Assembly (NCBI GenBank): GCA_964565895.1
Contig: CAZMGT010000001.1
Span: forward strand, 62,001 to 126,000
Reading direction: 5' to 3'
DNA: 64,000 nt
Source of the DNA: CAZMGT01 sp964565895
Lineage (GTDB): Bacteria > Armatimonadota > Zipacnadia > UBA1398 > CAZMGT01
The notes under the pieces are model-generated. The model worked only from the letters and a program-made list of their open reading frames with translations. It had not been told where the DNA came from and searched no databases. Each line of letters starts with the position of its first letter. The first letter of the stretch is position 1. The translations under genes and the position numbers were made by a program. Shown here one piece after another: positions 16,230 through 24,790 of this stretch.

Positions 16230-17333
16230 TCAGTTTACGTCTATCCCCAGGTGGGTCACAAGGGTAAACACCACGTCGCCCTGGTCCTCGCCCCCGAGGA
16301 GCGTTTTCACCCGTGTGCTTGTTACGCGGAGCATGTCTACAAACGCCAAGTCGCCGGTGTCTAGGCGGAAGGTGGCCGCGCCGTCGTCGGCGGGGTCGTC
16401 GAGGTTGCCCGTGAGGGGGATACCCGTAAGCGCGTAGGAGTCCGCGCCGGTCGGCTCCCAGGCGACCTCCATGCTCGGTCCGCTCAGCTGCGCCCCCGGG
16501 GCGGGGGTGGTGAGGTTTGCGAAAAGGTGCGGGGCCTGAACGGTTACCCGAATCTCGCCCCCGTTTATCTCAAGGGTATAGTAGCCGTCCGGGGTAAACT
16601 CGAACGCATCGCTGGCGCGGTAGGCGCTGCGCGTGCCGTCGTAGTCGAGCTTTCGCCCGTTAATTTTCACCGTGGCGCTGGACACCGCCGCGCCGTTAAG
16701 CGTAACAACCACCTCGGCCACCGGCGTGGGGACGGAGCCCGCCGGGCCTTGCGCAAACTCCAGCCGCGCCTGAACGGCATAGCGCCCGATGACGTCGGGG
16801 CCTGCCGGCTGGGCGAGGCCGGGTGTCTTCCCGCCCGGGGTGGTCTCGCCCGGCGTCCCGCCCTCGCCCGCTTCGCTCAGCGGCTGTAGGGAAAACGTGC
16901 GCGCACAAACCGCCCCCTCGACAATGGGCACCTGCACGGTGGTCTCGAAGTATTCCGGGTGCGAGATGGTTAGGTCGTAAATGCCGCGGGGTATGTTGCC
17001 GATGCAAAACAGCCCGAGGTCGCTCGTTACTACGGTAAAGCTGTCCAGCCCCACCTGCTCCAGCGAGACGGGAAGCGAGATGCGCACGCTCGCCCCCTGA
17101 ACGGCAAGCCCCCTTGTGCTCACCACCTGGCCGGAGAGCGCGCCGACACTAGGCCCCACGGTTAGGTCAGCGGTAAACGTGTTAAAGTCTACGAACACGG
17201 GGATGCCCAGCGGAGGCGGCCCGCCCCGCCCACCCTGGCAGCCTGAGAGAAGGGCACAGGCCAATGCGGCCGCGGCCCCCGCGCAAATCGCCACAGCTAA
17301 ACCGTTCGCTCGCGTTGATCTGCCCCGCGTCAC
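16230..17333 (-). CDS. lipoprotein with carboxypeptidase-like regulatory domain
   Basis: About 367 residues. The signal peptide ends in the lipobox LLSGC. Residues ~65-150 form a carboxypeptidase-regulatory-like beta domain (GQVVSTRGLAVQGASVRISL, GLFCIGNIPRGIYDLTISHP), followed by a Gly/Pro/Thr linker and two further beta domains with no clear family. Probably a surface or periplasmic structural/adhesive protein. GTG at 17333 is chosen (GGAG eight bases upstream) over a TTG two codons earlier. A shorter lipoprotein with the same kind of domain occurs at 35373-35909. Confidence 0.72.
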   Translation of the reverse strand: MTRGRSTRANGLAVAICAGAAAALACALLSGCQGGRGGPPPLGIPVFVDFNTFTADLTVGPSVGALSGQVVSTRGLAVQGASVRISLPVSLEQVGLDSFTVVTSDLGLFCIGNIPRGIYDLTISHPEYFETTVQVPIVEGAVCARTFSLQPLSEAGEGGTPGETTPGGKTPGLAQPAGPDVIGRYAVQARLEFAQGPAGSVPTPVAEVVVTLNGAAVSSATVKINGRKLDYDGTRSAYRASDAFEFTPDGYYTLEINGGEIRVTVQAPHLFANLTTPAPGAQLSGPSMEVAWEPTGADSYALTGIPLTGNLDDPADDGAATFRLDTGDLAFVDMLRVTSTRVKTLLGGEDQGDVVFTLVTHLGIDVN

Positions 17334-17471
17334 CGGCAAGGCTCCCTTTGCCCGAGCTTGCTGCGCATGTTGCTCCTGCGCTCGCGTGGCAGGATAACAT
17401 CATCCGCAAGGCGGGGCAACAGGGGCGAGGAGTGTTAAGCCGAGCGCCAAGCGCCGGCCGCCGGTTTGCCC

Positions 17472-17894
17472 TCAACGGCGGCTGTCGCTTGCGCCGCGGA
17501 GGTGCGCGCAGAACGCGCGCAGATCGTCCATCGCTCTACCAACGGCGCGATAGACAACGCGGTCGTCAACAGCGTTGTATGAATACGTGAGGCGATTGCG
17601 CAGCCCTGTCAGCGGGGCAAGTCGCCGGGCAATGTCCTCGGGCAGCGCACCGGCACGGGCGACGTCGAGGAACGATTGATACGCCGACTCCGGGACCGGT
17701 TTTCCGATGCTCAGCAAAAGAAGGGAGTTGATGTCCGTCGCTGCCTCGACGACTAGCTGTATCAGCCGTTCTACCGCCCGGCGTGTGCGGAGATCAGAGA
17801 GGTAGGCGTCCTCCTCGTCGGGGAGCAGGCTCTCCAGCTCCTCGAGATAGCCCGCGAGCGAAGTTAGCTTGTCACCGAGAAGAGCGCTGTCCAT
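17472..17894 (-). CDS. hepT: HepT-like HEPN (DUF86) protein of a HepT/MntA pair
   Basis: 140 residues, all-helical, DUF86/HepT type (RRAVERLIQLVVEAATDINS; LAPLTGLRNRLTYSYNAVDD). In active HepT ribonuclease toxins the motif is R-x4-6-H-x-Y. Here it reads Arg99-N-R-L-T-Tyr104-S-Tyr106: the catalytic His is replaced by Tyr104, while the Arg and the Tyr that MntA AMPylates are kept. The protein may therefore be an inactive toxin or have another role. It overlaps the upstream nucleotidyltransferase gene by 23 bases, the usual arrangement for these modules. Confidence 0.82.
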   Translation of the reverse strand: MDSALLGDKLTSLAGYLEELESLLPDEEDAYLSDLRTRRAVERLIQLVVEAATDINSLLLLSIGKPVPESAYQSFLDVARAGALPEDIARRLAPLTGLRNRLTYSYNAVDDRVVYRAVGRAMDDLRAFCAHLRGASDSRR

Positions 17895-18318
17895 AGTTTA
17901 GGCCCAGGCGTTTGAGCCAATCATCCAGCGCCTGCCGGCGCATCTCGCGCATCTTCGCCGCATCCCAGTAGAGCTTGAGGGAAAGCAGCCAAAATCGCTC
18001 AAACGCGCCCCGCTGCCGCTCAAAGAGAACAATCGCCGAGTCGGCGACTTCTTTGCGCAGCGTGCGAGGGGCGTGGTCCAGCCGCACGGCGTCTACGTTG
18101 TCGCTGCCCACGGCCTCGGCGAAGCGCGCGGCGAGCTCCAGGTCCTTCTCCAGGGAAAGCTCGGCCGCAGAGCAGGGGAGATAGGCAAAATCCCAGTCGC
18201 TTTGTCGCCTCGCTTCGCCGCGCGCCCGCGAGCCAAAGAGCACAACCAGCTCCAGCCCGTACTCCTCGGCGAGCTCGCACACTTTCCCGAGATTTACATC
18301 CTTGGGCACCGCATTCAT
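17872..18318 (-). CDS. mntA: MntA-like minimal nucleotidyltransferase antitoxin
   Basis: 148 residues. The polymerase-beta-fold signature G-S-x10-D-x-D is intact (Gly29-Ser30, Asp41, Asp43: FGSRARGEARRQSDWD). MntA proteins AMPylate a tyrosine of their HepT partner and so neutralise it. The C-terminal helical part (ERFWLLSLKLYWDAAKMREM) probably contacts HepT. No good ribosome site precedes the ATG at 18318; a GGAGGA lies about 35 bases upstream, too far to serve. The pair sits downstream of the CLC gene with no mobile-element sequence nearby. Confidence 0.85.
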   Translation of the reverse strand: MNAVPKDVNLGKVCELAEEYGLELVVLFGSRARGEARRQSDWDFAYLPCSAAELSLEKDLELAARFAEAVGSDNVDAVRLDHAPRTLRKEVADSAIVLFERQRGAFERFWLLSLKLYWDAAKMREMRRQALDDWLKRLGLNYGQRSSR

Positions 18319-18404
18319 ACGTGTGTGCTTCGCGACAGCAAAGAATTGTTCCTCCCGCGGCGCGCCTCTCGCGCTGCGCTTGCTCGCTCTCCCGCGCCCG
18401 CGGG

Positions 18405-19835
18405 CTAGTCCTCGCAGGTCGGGGGGTCGGCCGCGGTGGCCGAGACCTTTTCCTCTTCCTCAGCGACCCGGCGCGCCAGCTCCTCCTCGGCAAGCTGCGC
18501 CGCGTGCCGCTCCTGCAGCCGCCTGAGCTTGATCGTATAGATCGACTGCGGGCTGAGATTCACTGCCACGAGGTAGCTGATCACTACGCCGGTCATTAGC
18601 GGGAGGATGATTTTGTAGTCGTCGGTCATCTCAAACAGGATGATGATCGAGGTAATCGGCGCGTGCGCGGCGCCGGCGAACACGGCGGCCATACCCACCA
18701 GGCTATAGGCGCCGGCGGGCGCGGTTATCCCGGGGAAGAGCATGTTTACCAACTGCCCAAACGCCCCGCCCGCGGTGGCCCCGATGAGCAGCGACGGGGC
18801 AAACACGCCGCCTGAACCCCCCGCGGCAAGCGTTAGCGAGGTGGCCAGGATTTTCAGCGCGGCCATCAACAGCAGGACAGAGAGCACCAGCTCGCCGCGC
18901 AGCGCCTTCTCCACCCCGCTATAGCCCACGCCGAACAGGTCCGGAATAAAGTAGCCCAAAATGCCGACAAGCAGCCCACCAAACGCCGCCTTTATGTCGT
19001 CGTGCAAGCGCCAGCGCTCAAACAGCCCCTCCAGGAAATAAAGCGTGCGCACATAGGCCACGGCGACAAACCCCAGGGCCAGGCCCATTACCGCGTAAAG
19101 CAAAATTTCCCACGGGCTTTTCTGCGAGAACGGGTGGGGCAGTTGAAACGAAGGGGCCTTGCCCAGGGCCCACTGCGACAGGGCCGTGCCCGTGACCGAA
19201 GCGACGACGACAAGGGCCAACGCGCGGCGCTTTAGGCTGCCCAGGATAACCTCGTGGGCGAAGATCGCCCCGGCGAGGGGGGCGTTAAACGTGCCCGCGA
19301 TCCCCGCCGCCGCGCCGCAGGCGACGAGCAGGCGCACCTCCGAGGTCTTCAGCTTAAGCACCTGGCCCAGCGTGCTCCCCACGGAGCTGCCGATCTGCAC
19401 GATGGGCCCCTCGCGGCCCACCGAGCCGCCGGAGCCGATGCACAAGGCGCTCGCCAGCGCCTTAACCACGGCCACCCGCGGGCGAATGCGCCCGCCCAGG
19501 TCGCGCTCCGCGAACATTACCTCGGGCACGCCGTGCCCGCGCGCCTCGGTGGCGAACTTGCGCACGATGACCGAGACGATGACCAAGCCGACGAGCGGGG
19601 CGACGATCACGTGGTACTTGCCCATAAACCACAGCGCCTGCTTGCCGCAGTCGAAGAAAATGTGCTGCGCGCCGGCGATGAGCCAGCGGAAGACTACCGC
19701 CCCAGCCCCGCCGGCAAGCCCCACGACGACCGCGAGAAGCAGCGGGCCGAAGTTCTCCGTCGAGCGTAGCTGGTCGAGAACACTGTGCAGCGCTCTGCGC
19801 GCCGATTGACGGATCAACGCCTCAATCACTCGCAC
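18405..19835 (-). CDS. CLC-family chloride channel/antiporter
   Basis: 476 residues with the full CLC helix set. Motifs: GHGVPEVM (the GSGIP position, Ser replaced by His), GSGGSVGREGPIVQIG with the gating Glu, and GAIFAHEVILG with the internal proton Glu, which points to an H+-coupled antiporter rather than a channel. The His in the selectivity filter leaves anion preference open. A ~35-residue charged tail follows the last helix; no CBS domains. GTG start at 19835, about 40 bases after a strong promoter (19883-19912). Confidence 0.93.
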   Translation of the reverse strand: MRVIEALIRQSARRALHSVLDQLRSTENFGPLLLAVVVGLAGGAGAVVFRWLIAGAQHIFFDCGKQALWFMGKYHVIVAPLVGLVIVSVIVRKFATEARGHGVPEVMFAERDLGGRIRPRVAVVKALASALCIGSGGSVGREGPIVQIGSSVGSTLGQVLKLKTSEVRLLVACGAAAGIAGTFNAPLAGAIFAHEVILGSLKRRALALVVVASVTGTALSQWALGKAPSFQLPHPFSQKSPWEILLYAVMGLALGFVAVAYVRTLYFLEGLFERWRLHDDIKAAFGGLLVGILGYFIPDLFGVGYSGVEKALRGELVLSVLLLMAALKILATSLTLAAGGSGGVFAPSLLIGATAGGAFGQLVNMLFPGITAPAGAYSLVGMAAVFAGAAHAPITSIIILFEMTDDYKIILPLMTGVVISYLVAVNLSPQSIYTIKLRRLQERHAAQLAEEELARRVAEEEEKVSATAADPPTCED

Positions 19836-19882
19836 TTGCGTCAGAAATTGGCGGATCGCCCTTTGCGGTGCGGAACCTTTTC

Positions 19883-19912
19883 ACAATAGACGCCCGCGGC
19901 GATCTCTGTCAA
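19883..19912 (-). promoter_or_regulatory. sigma70-type promoter of the CLC gene
   Basis: On the minus strand TTGACA (19912-19907), an 18-base spacer and TATTGT (19888-19883). The -35 box is perfect. The transcript would carry a leader of about 40 bases before the GTG start of the CLC gene. Confidence 0.75.
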
Positions 19913-19994
19913 GGAAAGCACATGACAGTGCCACAGTAGGAGAGGATCACCCCCGCCCCTGCCCGAACTTCCGCCGCCCGGGAGGAGATGCGCA

Positions 19995-21044
19995 ATGGCG
20001 AAAAAGTATCGCGCGGCGGTTATCGGCTGCGGCGGGATGTCTCCTGCGCATATCGGCGGCTACTTGAATACGGGAAAGTGCGAGGTCGTCGCCGTGGTGG
20101 ACATCGACGACGAGCGCGCCGCGGCCATGGCGGAAAAGTTTAACGTTGCCCAAACATTCCGCGACTATCGGAAAATGCTTAAGGAGGTCCAGCCGGAGCT
20201 GGTCAGCGTCGTCGTCTGGACCCCGCTCCATGCGAAAATCGTGCGCGCTGTGGCGCGCAGCGGGGCGAAGGCCATTCACTGCGAAAAGCCCATTGCCCCC
20301 ACCTGGGGCGAGTCGCGCGCGATGGTCCGCGCCTGCGAGCGCGCCGGCGTGCAGCTTACGTTTAACCACCAGCGCAGGTTTCTCGAGCCGTTTCGCATCG
20401 CCAAGGAGCTGGCCAACGACGGGACGATCGGCGACGTGTTGCGCTTCGAAGCCTCCTGCCCGAACCTGTTCGACTGGGGCACCCACTGGTTCGACATGTT
20501 CTTTTTCTTCAACAACGACGAGCCCGCGGAGTGGGTCATTGGGCAGATCGATGCGCGCGAGACGAGATCTGTGTTCGGCGTCCCCGTAGAGAGCCAGGGG
20601 CTTTCTTACTTTAAGTTTAAAAACGGCCGCCGGGCGATGCTCGTTACCGGCCACGACAGCTTCATCGGCGCGGCCCACCGCATCTTGGGCACGCACGGCG
20701 CGGTGGAGATCTATTCCGAGAAGCCGCACGTGCGCTATCGCGGCAGGCGGCGGATGACCTGGCGCGAGGTTAAGACAAAAGACGGGATCCACGGCATGCA
20801 CGCTGTGCACCGCGCGATCGCCGACTTGGTGGAGGCGTTGGAAAAGGGCCGCGAGCCGGAGCTTTCCGCGCGGCGCGCCCTGCAAGCCACAGAGATTATT
20901 TTCGCCACCTACGAGTCGAGCAGGAGGCGCGGCCGGGTAGACCTGCCGCTGAAGATTAGCGACTCGCCGCTGCTCACAATGCTCGAGAGCGGAGAGCTAG
21001 AGCAGAAGAAGCCCGCGCGGAGCAGGCGGCGGAAGAAGTCCTAG
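19995..21044 (+). CDS. Gfo/Idh/MocA-family oxidoreductase
   Basis: 349 residues. The N-terminal Rossmann domain opens YRAAVIGCGGMSPAHIGGYL; the family motif EKPIAPTWGESRAMV contains the EKP lysine, and the C-terminal alpha/beta domain follows (GTHWFDMFFFFNNDEP with the conserved GxHxxD-like triad as G-T-H-W-F-D). Such enzymes oxidise or reduce sugars, inositols or other polyols with NAD(P). A basic tail (ARSRRRKKS) ends the protein. The ribosome site GGAGGAG sits seven bases before the ATG. A second, distinct member lies at 29517-30590. Confidence 0.9.
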   Translation: MAKKYRAAVIGCGGMSPAHIGGYLNTGKCEVVAVVDIDDERAAAMAEKFNVAQTFRDYRKMLKEVQPELVSVVVWTPLHAKIVRAVARSGAKAIHCEKPIAPTWGESRAMVRACERAGVQLTFNHQRRFLEPFRIAKELANDGTIGDVLRFEASCPNLFDWGTHWFDMFFFFNNDEPAEWVIGQIDARETRSVFGVPVESQGLSYFKFKNGRRAMLVTGHDSFIGAAHRILGTHGAVEIYSEKPHVRYRGRRRMTWREVKTKDGIHGMHAVHRAIADLVEALEKGREPELSARRALQATEIIFATYESSRRRGRVDLPLKISDSPLLTMLESGELEQKKPARSRRRKKS

Positions 21045-21064
21045 CCCCGCCTCTGCGCGCGAGG

Positions 21065-21334
21065 TTACTCCACGACGAACACCTGGTCGCCGCGGCGCAC
21101 GGGCGCGCTGACCTTAATTCCCACAGAGTCCCCCGCGCCGGCGGTCTGCACCGTCTCGTGCTCGATTTGCATGGAGTCCACCGTCTGGCGCAGGTCGGTG
21201 GTGTTGCCGCGGATGTGGATTGTGTCGCCCACGCTCAGGGTGTCGCTCAGCTCCACGGCGGCGACGCTAATTTTGCTGTAGAAGTTGACGACCTTGCCGA
21301 CAAGGCGCTCTTGCTGCTCCGTTTGCTCGCTCAC
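21065..21334 (-). CDS. EF-Tu domain-2-like beta-barrel protein
   Basis: About 89 residues. RLVGKVVNFYSKISVAAVEL, SDTLSVGDTIHIRGNTTD and VSAPVRRGDQVFVV form the small beta barrel found as domain 2 of translation factors; free-standing versions are annotated 'translation elongation factor-like' and often accompany U32 peptidases. Role unknown; it may bind RNA. An upstream ATG (21448) would add 38 residues, but that segment overlaps the tRNA promoter and does not resemble the family, so I chose the GTG at 21334 (AGGGG nine bases upstream). Confidence 0.72.
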   Translation of the reverse strand: MSEQTEQQERLVGKVVNFYSKISVAAVELSDTLSVGDTIHIRGNTTDLRQTVDSMQIEHETVQTAGAGDSVGIKVSAPVRRGDQVFVVE

Positions 21335-21419
21335 GGCAGTCAACCCCTGTGTGCCGGCGGGGCCGGCGGTTTTGGATAGATTTTGCCTTGCCTGCGCAAT
21401 TACCTTCTTTTGCTTGGGC

Positions 21420-21448
21420 TTGACGCAGGGGAGGATTATTTTTATCAT
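21420..21448 (+). promoter_or_regulatory. promoter of tRNA-Glu
   Basis: TTGACG (21420-21425), a 17-base spacer and TATCAT (21443-21448) lie about 35 bases before the first tRNA base, in an AT-rich patch. Position and sequence fit a stable-RNA promoter. Confidence 0.65.
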
Positions 21449-21483
21449 TTTGTTTGCAAATTGGCGCCGGTGTGCGCTAAGGT

Positions 21484-21559
21484 GCCCCCTTCGTTCAGTG
21501 GCCTAGGACGCTGGGTTCTCATCCCAGAAACGGGGGTTCGACTCCCCCAGGGGGTACCA
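21484..21559 (+). tRNA. tRNA-Glu, anticodon CTC
   Basis: 76 bases fold into a full cloverleaf: a 7-bp acceptor stem (GCCCCCT/AGGGGGT, with a G-U pair at the end), anticodon stem CTGGG/CCCAG around loop TTCTCAT, and T arm CGGGGGTTCGACTCCCCCA. The loop gives anticodon CTC, reading GAG glutamate codons. The terminal CCA is encoded. MnmA of this genome would act on the TTC isoacceptor, not on this one. The tRNA lies between the EF-Tu-barrel gene (opposite strand) and the lytic transglycosylase gene. Confidence 0.95.
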
Positions 21560-21720
21560 TTTCTCTTATTTTGCACCGTTCCGCCCAGCGCCGCTCGCGA
21601 GGAGGGCGCGCCCTTGGCTGAGGCAAACCCCCTGCTCACCACCTCCTGGCCCGCGAACAATTTCTGCCCCGCTGTTGACCCCGCGCGCATCGGCAATCGT
21701 TCATGTTCAGGGCGATGCCC

Positions 21721-22884
21721 ATGACGCTCTCGGGCCGACGATATAGCGCGCTGCTTTTCGCCCTCGCCTTAGCCCTGGCGTCGAGCGCAGCGTTTGCCCA
21801 GGAGCTCGGCGACCCGAGCGCCGTGCGCCGGCTTGAGGCCAGCGCACAGTTCCTCCCCGGTCTGTCGCTCGGGCAGGCGCTTGCCGCGGGCCAGGCCTAC
21901 AGCGGCAAGCTCGTGCGCGTTGTGGGGCGAATTTGCGGGATCGTCACCCGCGCGGGCCAGCAGGGCGAGCTGCAGACAACGGTTATCCTCGCTCTGGATT
22001 CAGGCGAAACGGCGATGGTCGACCTTCCCGGGCGGGCAGCGGTTGCCGTGGGCCAGGAGCTAAGGCTTGTGGTGAAGGTCCCCGAGGCCGGCGCGGGGCG
22101 ATCGCGGCCCGCGGCCCTGGCTTGGGCCGACGAGGCGTTTTTTGCCGAGCAAAGCGCTCGCTCGGACAATCCCAAAGCGCATACCACCGCCGAACCGGCA
22201 ACCGAGCCGCCCCTGCGGCAGGGGACGGCGGGCGCGCCGCTCTCTGGCGCGCGGCCGGTGGCCAGTGGGACAACGCAGCCCGCGCGGCCAAGGGCCGACC
22301 GGCGCCGGGTGTTTACGCGCACCGCAGCGCTTATCCAACCCGTAGCTCCGGCGCAGGCCCTGACGCAGTCGTTTACGCCCGTTTACGTGCCCAGCGAGCA
22401 GGAGCTGGCCCAGTTTCAGTCCTACCTGCGCTTGGTTAAGTATTTCAACCCCAAGCTGACGGATTTTGAGGCAAACCTAATTGTGCAGTGCCTGTTCCGC
22501 TACTGCGCGGCGTTTGGCGTCCCCCGGCCGCTGGCCGCGGCGATGATTTACGTCGAGTCGCGCTTTGACCCGTTGGCCAAGTCGCCCGCGGGGGCAATGG
22601 GGCTTACCCAGCTCATGCCCAAGACCGCCGAGGCGCTGGGCGTAGCCAGCCCGTATAACATCGAGCAAAACATGCGCGGGGGAATTCACTACCTGGCGCT
22701 GCAGCTCGCCAAGTATGCGCGCTATCCGTTAAACGAGCGGTTTCAGCTTGCCCTTGCCGCGTATAACGCCGGGCCGGAGGCGGTAAACAACCACCGCGGC
22801 GTTCCCCCGTATTCCGAGACGCGCAACTACATCGCTCAAATCGCCGGGCTGTTTAACGAGCTTTATCGCCTAGGCTACCGCTAG
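21721..22884 (+). CDS. lytic transglycosylase (SLT domain)
   Basis: About 387 residues. A signal peptide (YSALLFALALALASSAAFA) is followed by an OB-like segment (GKLVRVVGRICGIVTRAGQQ), a long Ala/Pro/Thr-rich linker, and a C-terminal SLT domain with catalytic Glu in MIYVESRFDP near residue 280, then GAMGLTQLMPKTAEALG, GGIHYLALQL, LALAAYNAGPEAV and GVPPYSETRNYI. It cleaves the glycan strands of peptidoglycan in the periplasm. Two ATGs just upstream (21703, 21715) are alternative starts; AGGG eight bases before 21721 favours this one. Confidence 0.9.
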   Translation: MTLSGRRYSALLFALALALASSAAFAQELGDPSAVRRLEASAQFLPGLSLGQALAAGQAYSGKLVRVVGRICGIVTRAGQQGELQTTVILALDSGETAMVDLPGRAAVAVGQELRLVVKVPEAGAGRSRPAALAWADEAFFAEQSARSDNPKAHTTAEPATEPPLRQGTAGAPLSGARPVASGTTQPARPRADRRRVFTRTAALIQPVAPAQALTQSFTPVYVPSEQELAQFQSYLRLVKYFNPKLTDFEANLIVQCLFRYCAAFGVPRPLAAAMIYVESRFDPLAKSPAGAMGLTQLMPKTAEALGVASPYNIEQNMRGGIHYLALQLAKYARYPLNERFQLALAAYNAGPEAVNNHRGVPPYSETRNYIAQIAGLFNELYRLGYR

Positions 22885-22978
22885 GCGCGGGCCCCGGGGC
22901 GGCGCGCAAGAAAGGATTTCGCGCGCGGGCGGCCGAAAAGGCAATTGCGGCCCCGGGCCATATCCCTCGGCAGCAGAG

Positions 22979-23341
22979 GTGAGAGCTCTGACGGCGAGAG
23001 CGCCAGCTCCGGAGAACCTGCACAAGGCGATCAACAGCCTGGAAAAGCTCTATCTCGTGCTCTTTTTCCACGAGAATCCGGAGACCCTGGATAACGCCAG
23101 CGGCATCGCCCTGCGCCTGGGATACTCCGAGGACAGGCTGCGCCAGCCCCTGGCTGAGCTCGCCGAGGCGGGCGTTTTGGTTAAGCACGGCGAGGGCGAC
23201 CAGGCGGTTTATGTCTACACGAGCGACCCCGCGGTGCGCGAGTTTGTGCAACGGGAATACTGCGAGAAGTATCAAAGCAAACAGGCGCGACGCGAGTTGG
23301 AGTCTGCCGTCCTGGCTAGGAGGGAGGCCAATGCCAGATAG
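22979..23341 (+). CDS. winged-helix-like partner of the KaiC-type ATPase
   Basis: About 120 residues from a GTG start. NSLEKLYLVLFFHENPETLD, NASGIALRLGYSEDRLRQPL and AELAEAGVLVKHGEGDQAVY look like a winged-helix domain, followed by a basic helical tail (REYCEKYQSKQARRELESAV). It overlaps the next gene by 11 bases, so the two products are made together. Possibly a DNA-binding output or input partner of the KaiC-like ATPase; I do not know a named family. Start codon uncertain. Confidence 0.65.
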   Translation: MRALTARAPAPENLHKAINSLEKLYLVLFFHENPETLDNASGIALRLGYSEDRLRQPLAELAEAGVLVKHGEGDQAVYVYTSDPAVREFVQREYCEKYQSKQARRELESAVLARREANAR

Positions 23342-24752
23342 CATCCCGACCGGCATCGAAGGCCTCGACCGCGTGTTGTGCGGCGGCGTGCTGCGCGGGG
23401 CCACCGTGCTGGTCGAGGGCACCCCGGGGGCCGGGAAAACTACCCTGGGGATGCAGTTCATCTATGCCGGCATTATTAAGTACGACCAACCGGGACTCAT
23501 AGTTACATTCGAAGAATTTCCCCAGCAGATGTACCGCGACGCGGAGCAGCTCGGCTGGGACCTGCGCAAGCTCAGCGACGAGGGCAAGCTGCGCATCATT
23601 AGCACCTCCCCAGCCGTGTTCCAGCAGGAAACCGCCGGGCCGGACGGCATGATCAGCCAAATCGCCCGCGAGGCCGCCGTGGAGCGCGTGATGATCGACT
23701 CCGTCTCGCACTTCCAGCGCCTCACGCGCGACCCCGCGGAGCAGCGCGAGATCTTCAACGGCCTGGTAAACATGCTCAAGCGCGGGGGCTATACCTCGTT
23801 CTTCACCAAGGAGGTGCGCCTGCGCGAGGAGCAGGAGGTCTCGTTCGAGGAGTATGCCTCGGACGCCGCGATCCGCCTGACCTACGAGAGCACAGGGACC
23901 AACCGCCGCGTGCGCATGCTCGAGGTGATCAAAGCGCGCGGGCAAAACTTCCTCCCCGGCAAGCACTTCTTTGAGATCGGCAAAGGCGGGATAACCGTCT
24001 ATCCCTCGTTTGTCCCCGAGGAGTACGAGGAAAAGATCAGCGCCCCGGAGATCGAGCGCGTCCCCAGCGGGGTAGAGGGGTTGGACGAGATGCTCGGCGG
24101 GGGGCTGATCCGCGGATTCTCCACCCTGATCATCGGGCCCGCGGGCACGGGCAAGACGGCCATCGGCCTGCAGTTTCTCGCGGAGGGCATCGCCCGCGGC
24201 GAGCCTTGCGTCCTCGTTACGCTCAAGGATCCCCCGGCGAAGGTCGCCGCTCTCGCCTCGTCCATCGGGATAAATATTTTCGCCGACCCCAAGCTGCTCA
24301 CTGTAATCCACGAGCCGTTCGTGCACATGAACCCCTACGCCATTCTCTCGCGGGCGATCCGCGCCGTGGACGATACCGGCGCGCGGCGGCTGTTTGTCGA
24401 TGGCCTGGCCGAGGTCGAGGACGCCGTGGTGGACCAGCAGGGGCTGGAGGCGTTTATCTATCAGGCCCTGCAGGAGGTCCACCGCCGCGGAGTAACGGCG
24501 ATGTTCAGCGGCAGCTCGCACGGGGCGCAGGGTGCGGCGGAGCTCGCCGAGCTCGGCCCGGCCTCGCTCGCCGATACAGTAATCAGCCTGCGCTATGTCG
24601 AGGCCCGCGGGGAGATTCGCATGGGCCTCTCCATCCTCAAGACCAAGGGCGGGGGGCGGATCAACGACATTAGGCCCTACGAGATCACCAGCCGCGGCGT
24701 GCGCGTAATCACGCGCCGCGTCACCGTTCTCAACGACCGCAGCGAAGGCTAG
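23331..24752 (+). CDS. KaiC-like dual-domain ATPase
   Basis: 473 residues with two RecA-type KaiC domains. Domain 1 (residues ~5-235) has Walker A EGTPGAGKTT and the catalytic pair Glu61-Glu62 (VTFEEFPQQM); domain 2 (~245-470) has Walker A GPAGTGKTA but Lys-Asp (VTLKDPPAKV) where the two glutamates should be, so it probably binds but hydrolyses ATP poorly. C-terminus ends GVRVITRRVTVLNDRSEG. No kaiA or kaiB is nearby, so this is a KaiC-like signalling ATPase, not a proven clock. AGGAGGGAGG precedes the ATG at 23331. Overlaps the winged-helix gene. Confidence 0.9.
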   Translation: MPDSIPTGIEGLDRVLCGGVLRGATVLVEGTPGAGKTTLGMQFIYAGIIKYDQPGLIVTFEEFPQQMYRDAEQLGWDLRKLSDEGKLRIISTSPAVFQQETAGPDGMISQIAREAAVERVMIDSVSHFQRLTRDPAEQREIFNGLVNMLKRGGYTSFFTKEVRLREEQEVSFEEYASDAAIRLTYESTGTNRRVRMLEVIKARGQNFLPGKHFFEIGKGGITVYPSFVPEEYEEKISAPEIERVPSGVEGLDEMLGGGLIRGFSTLIIGPAGTGKTAIGLQFLAEGIARGEPCVLVTLKDPPAKVAALASSIGINIFADPKLLTVIHEPFVHMNPYAILSRAIRAVDDTGARRLFVDGLAEVEDAVVDQQGLEAFIYQALQEVHRRGVTAMFSGSSHGAQGAAELAELGPASLADTVISLRYVEARGEIRMGLSILKTKGGGRINDIRPYEITSRGVRVITRRVTVLNDRSEG

Positions 24753-24790
24753 GGAAAAAGCGCGGGGAGCTCGAGCGGGGGAGGGAGCGG

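Noticed and set aside
19947..20885. Minus-strand frame of 312 codons
   Set aside because: Antisense to the Gfo/Idh/MocA gene at 19995 and without any recognisable motif.
23331..24752. Circadian clock gene kaiC proper
   Set aside because: No kaiA or kaiB, and the second domain lacks the catalytic Glu pair; only a KaiC-like label is justified.
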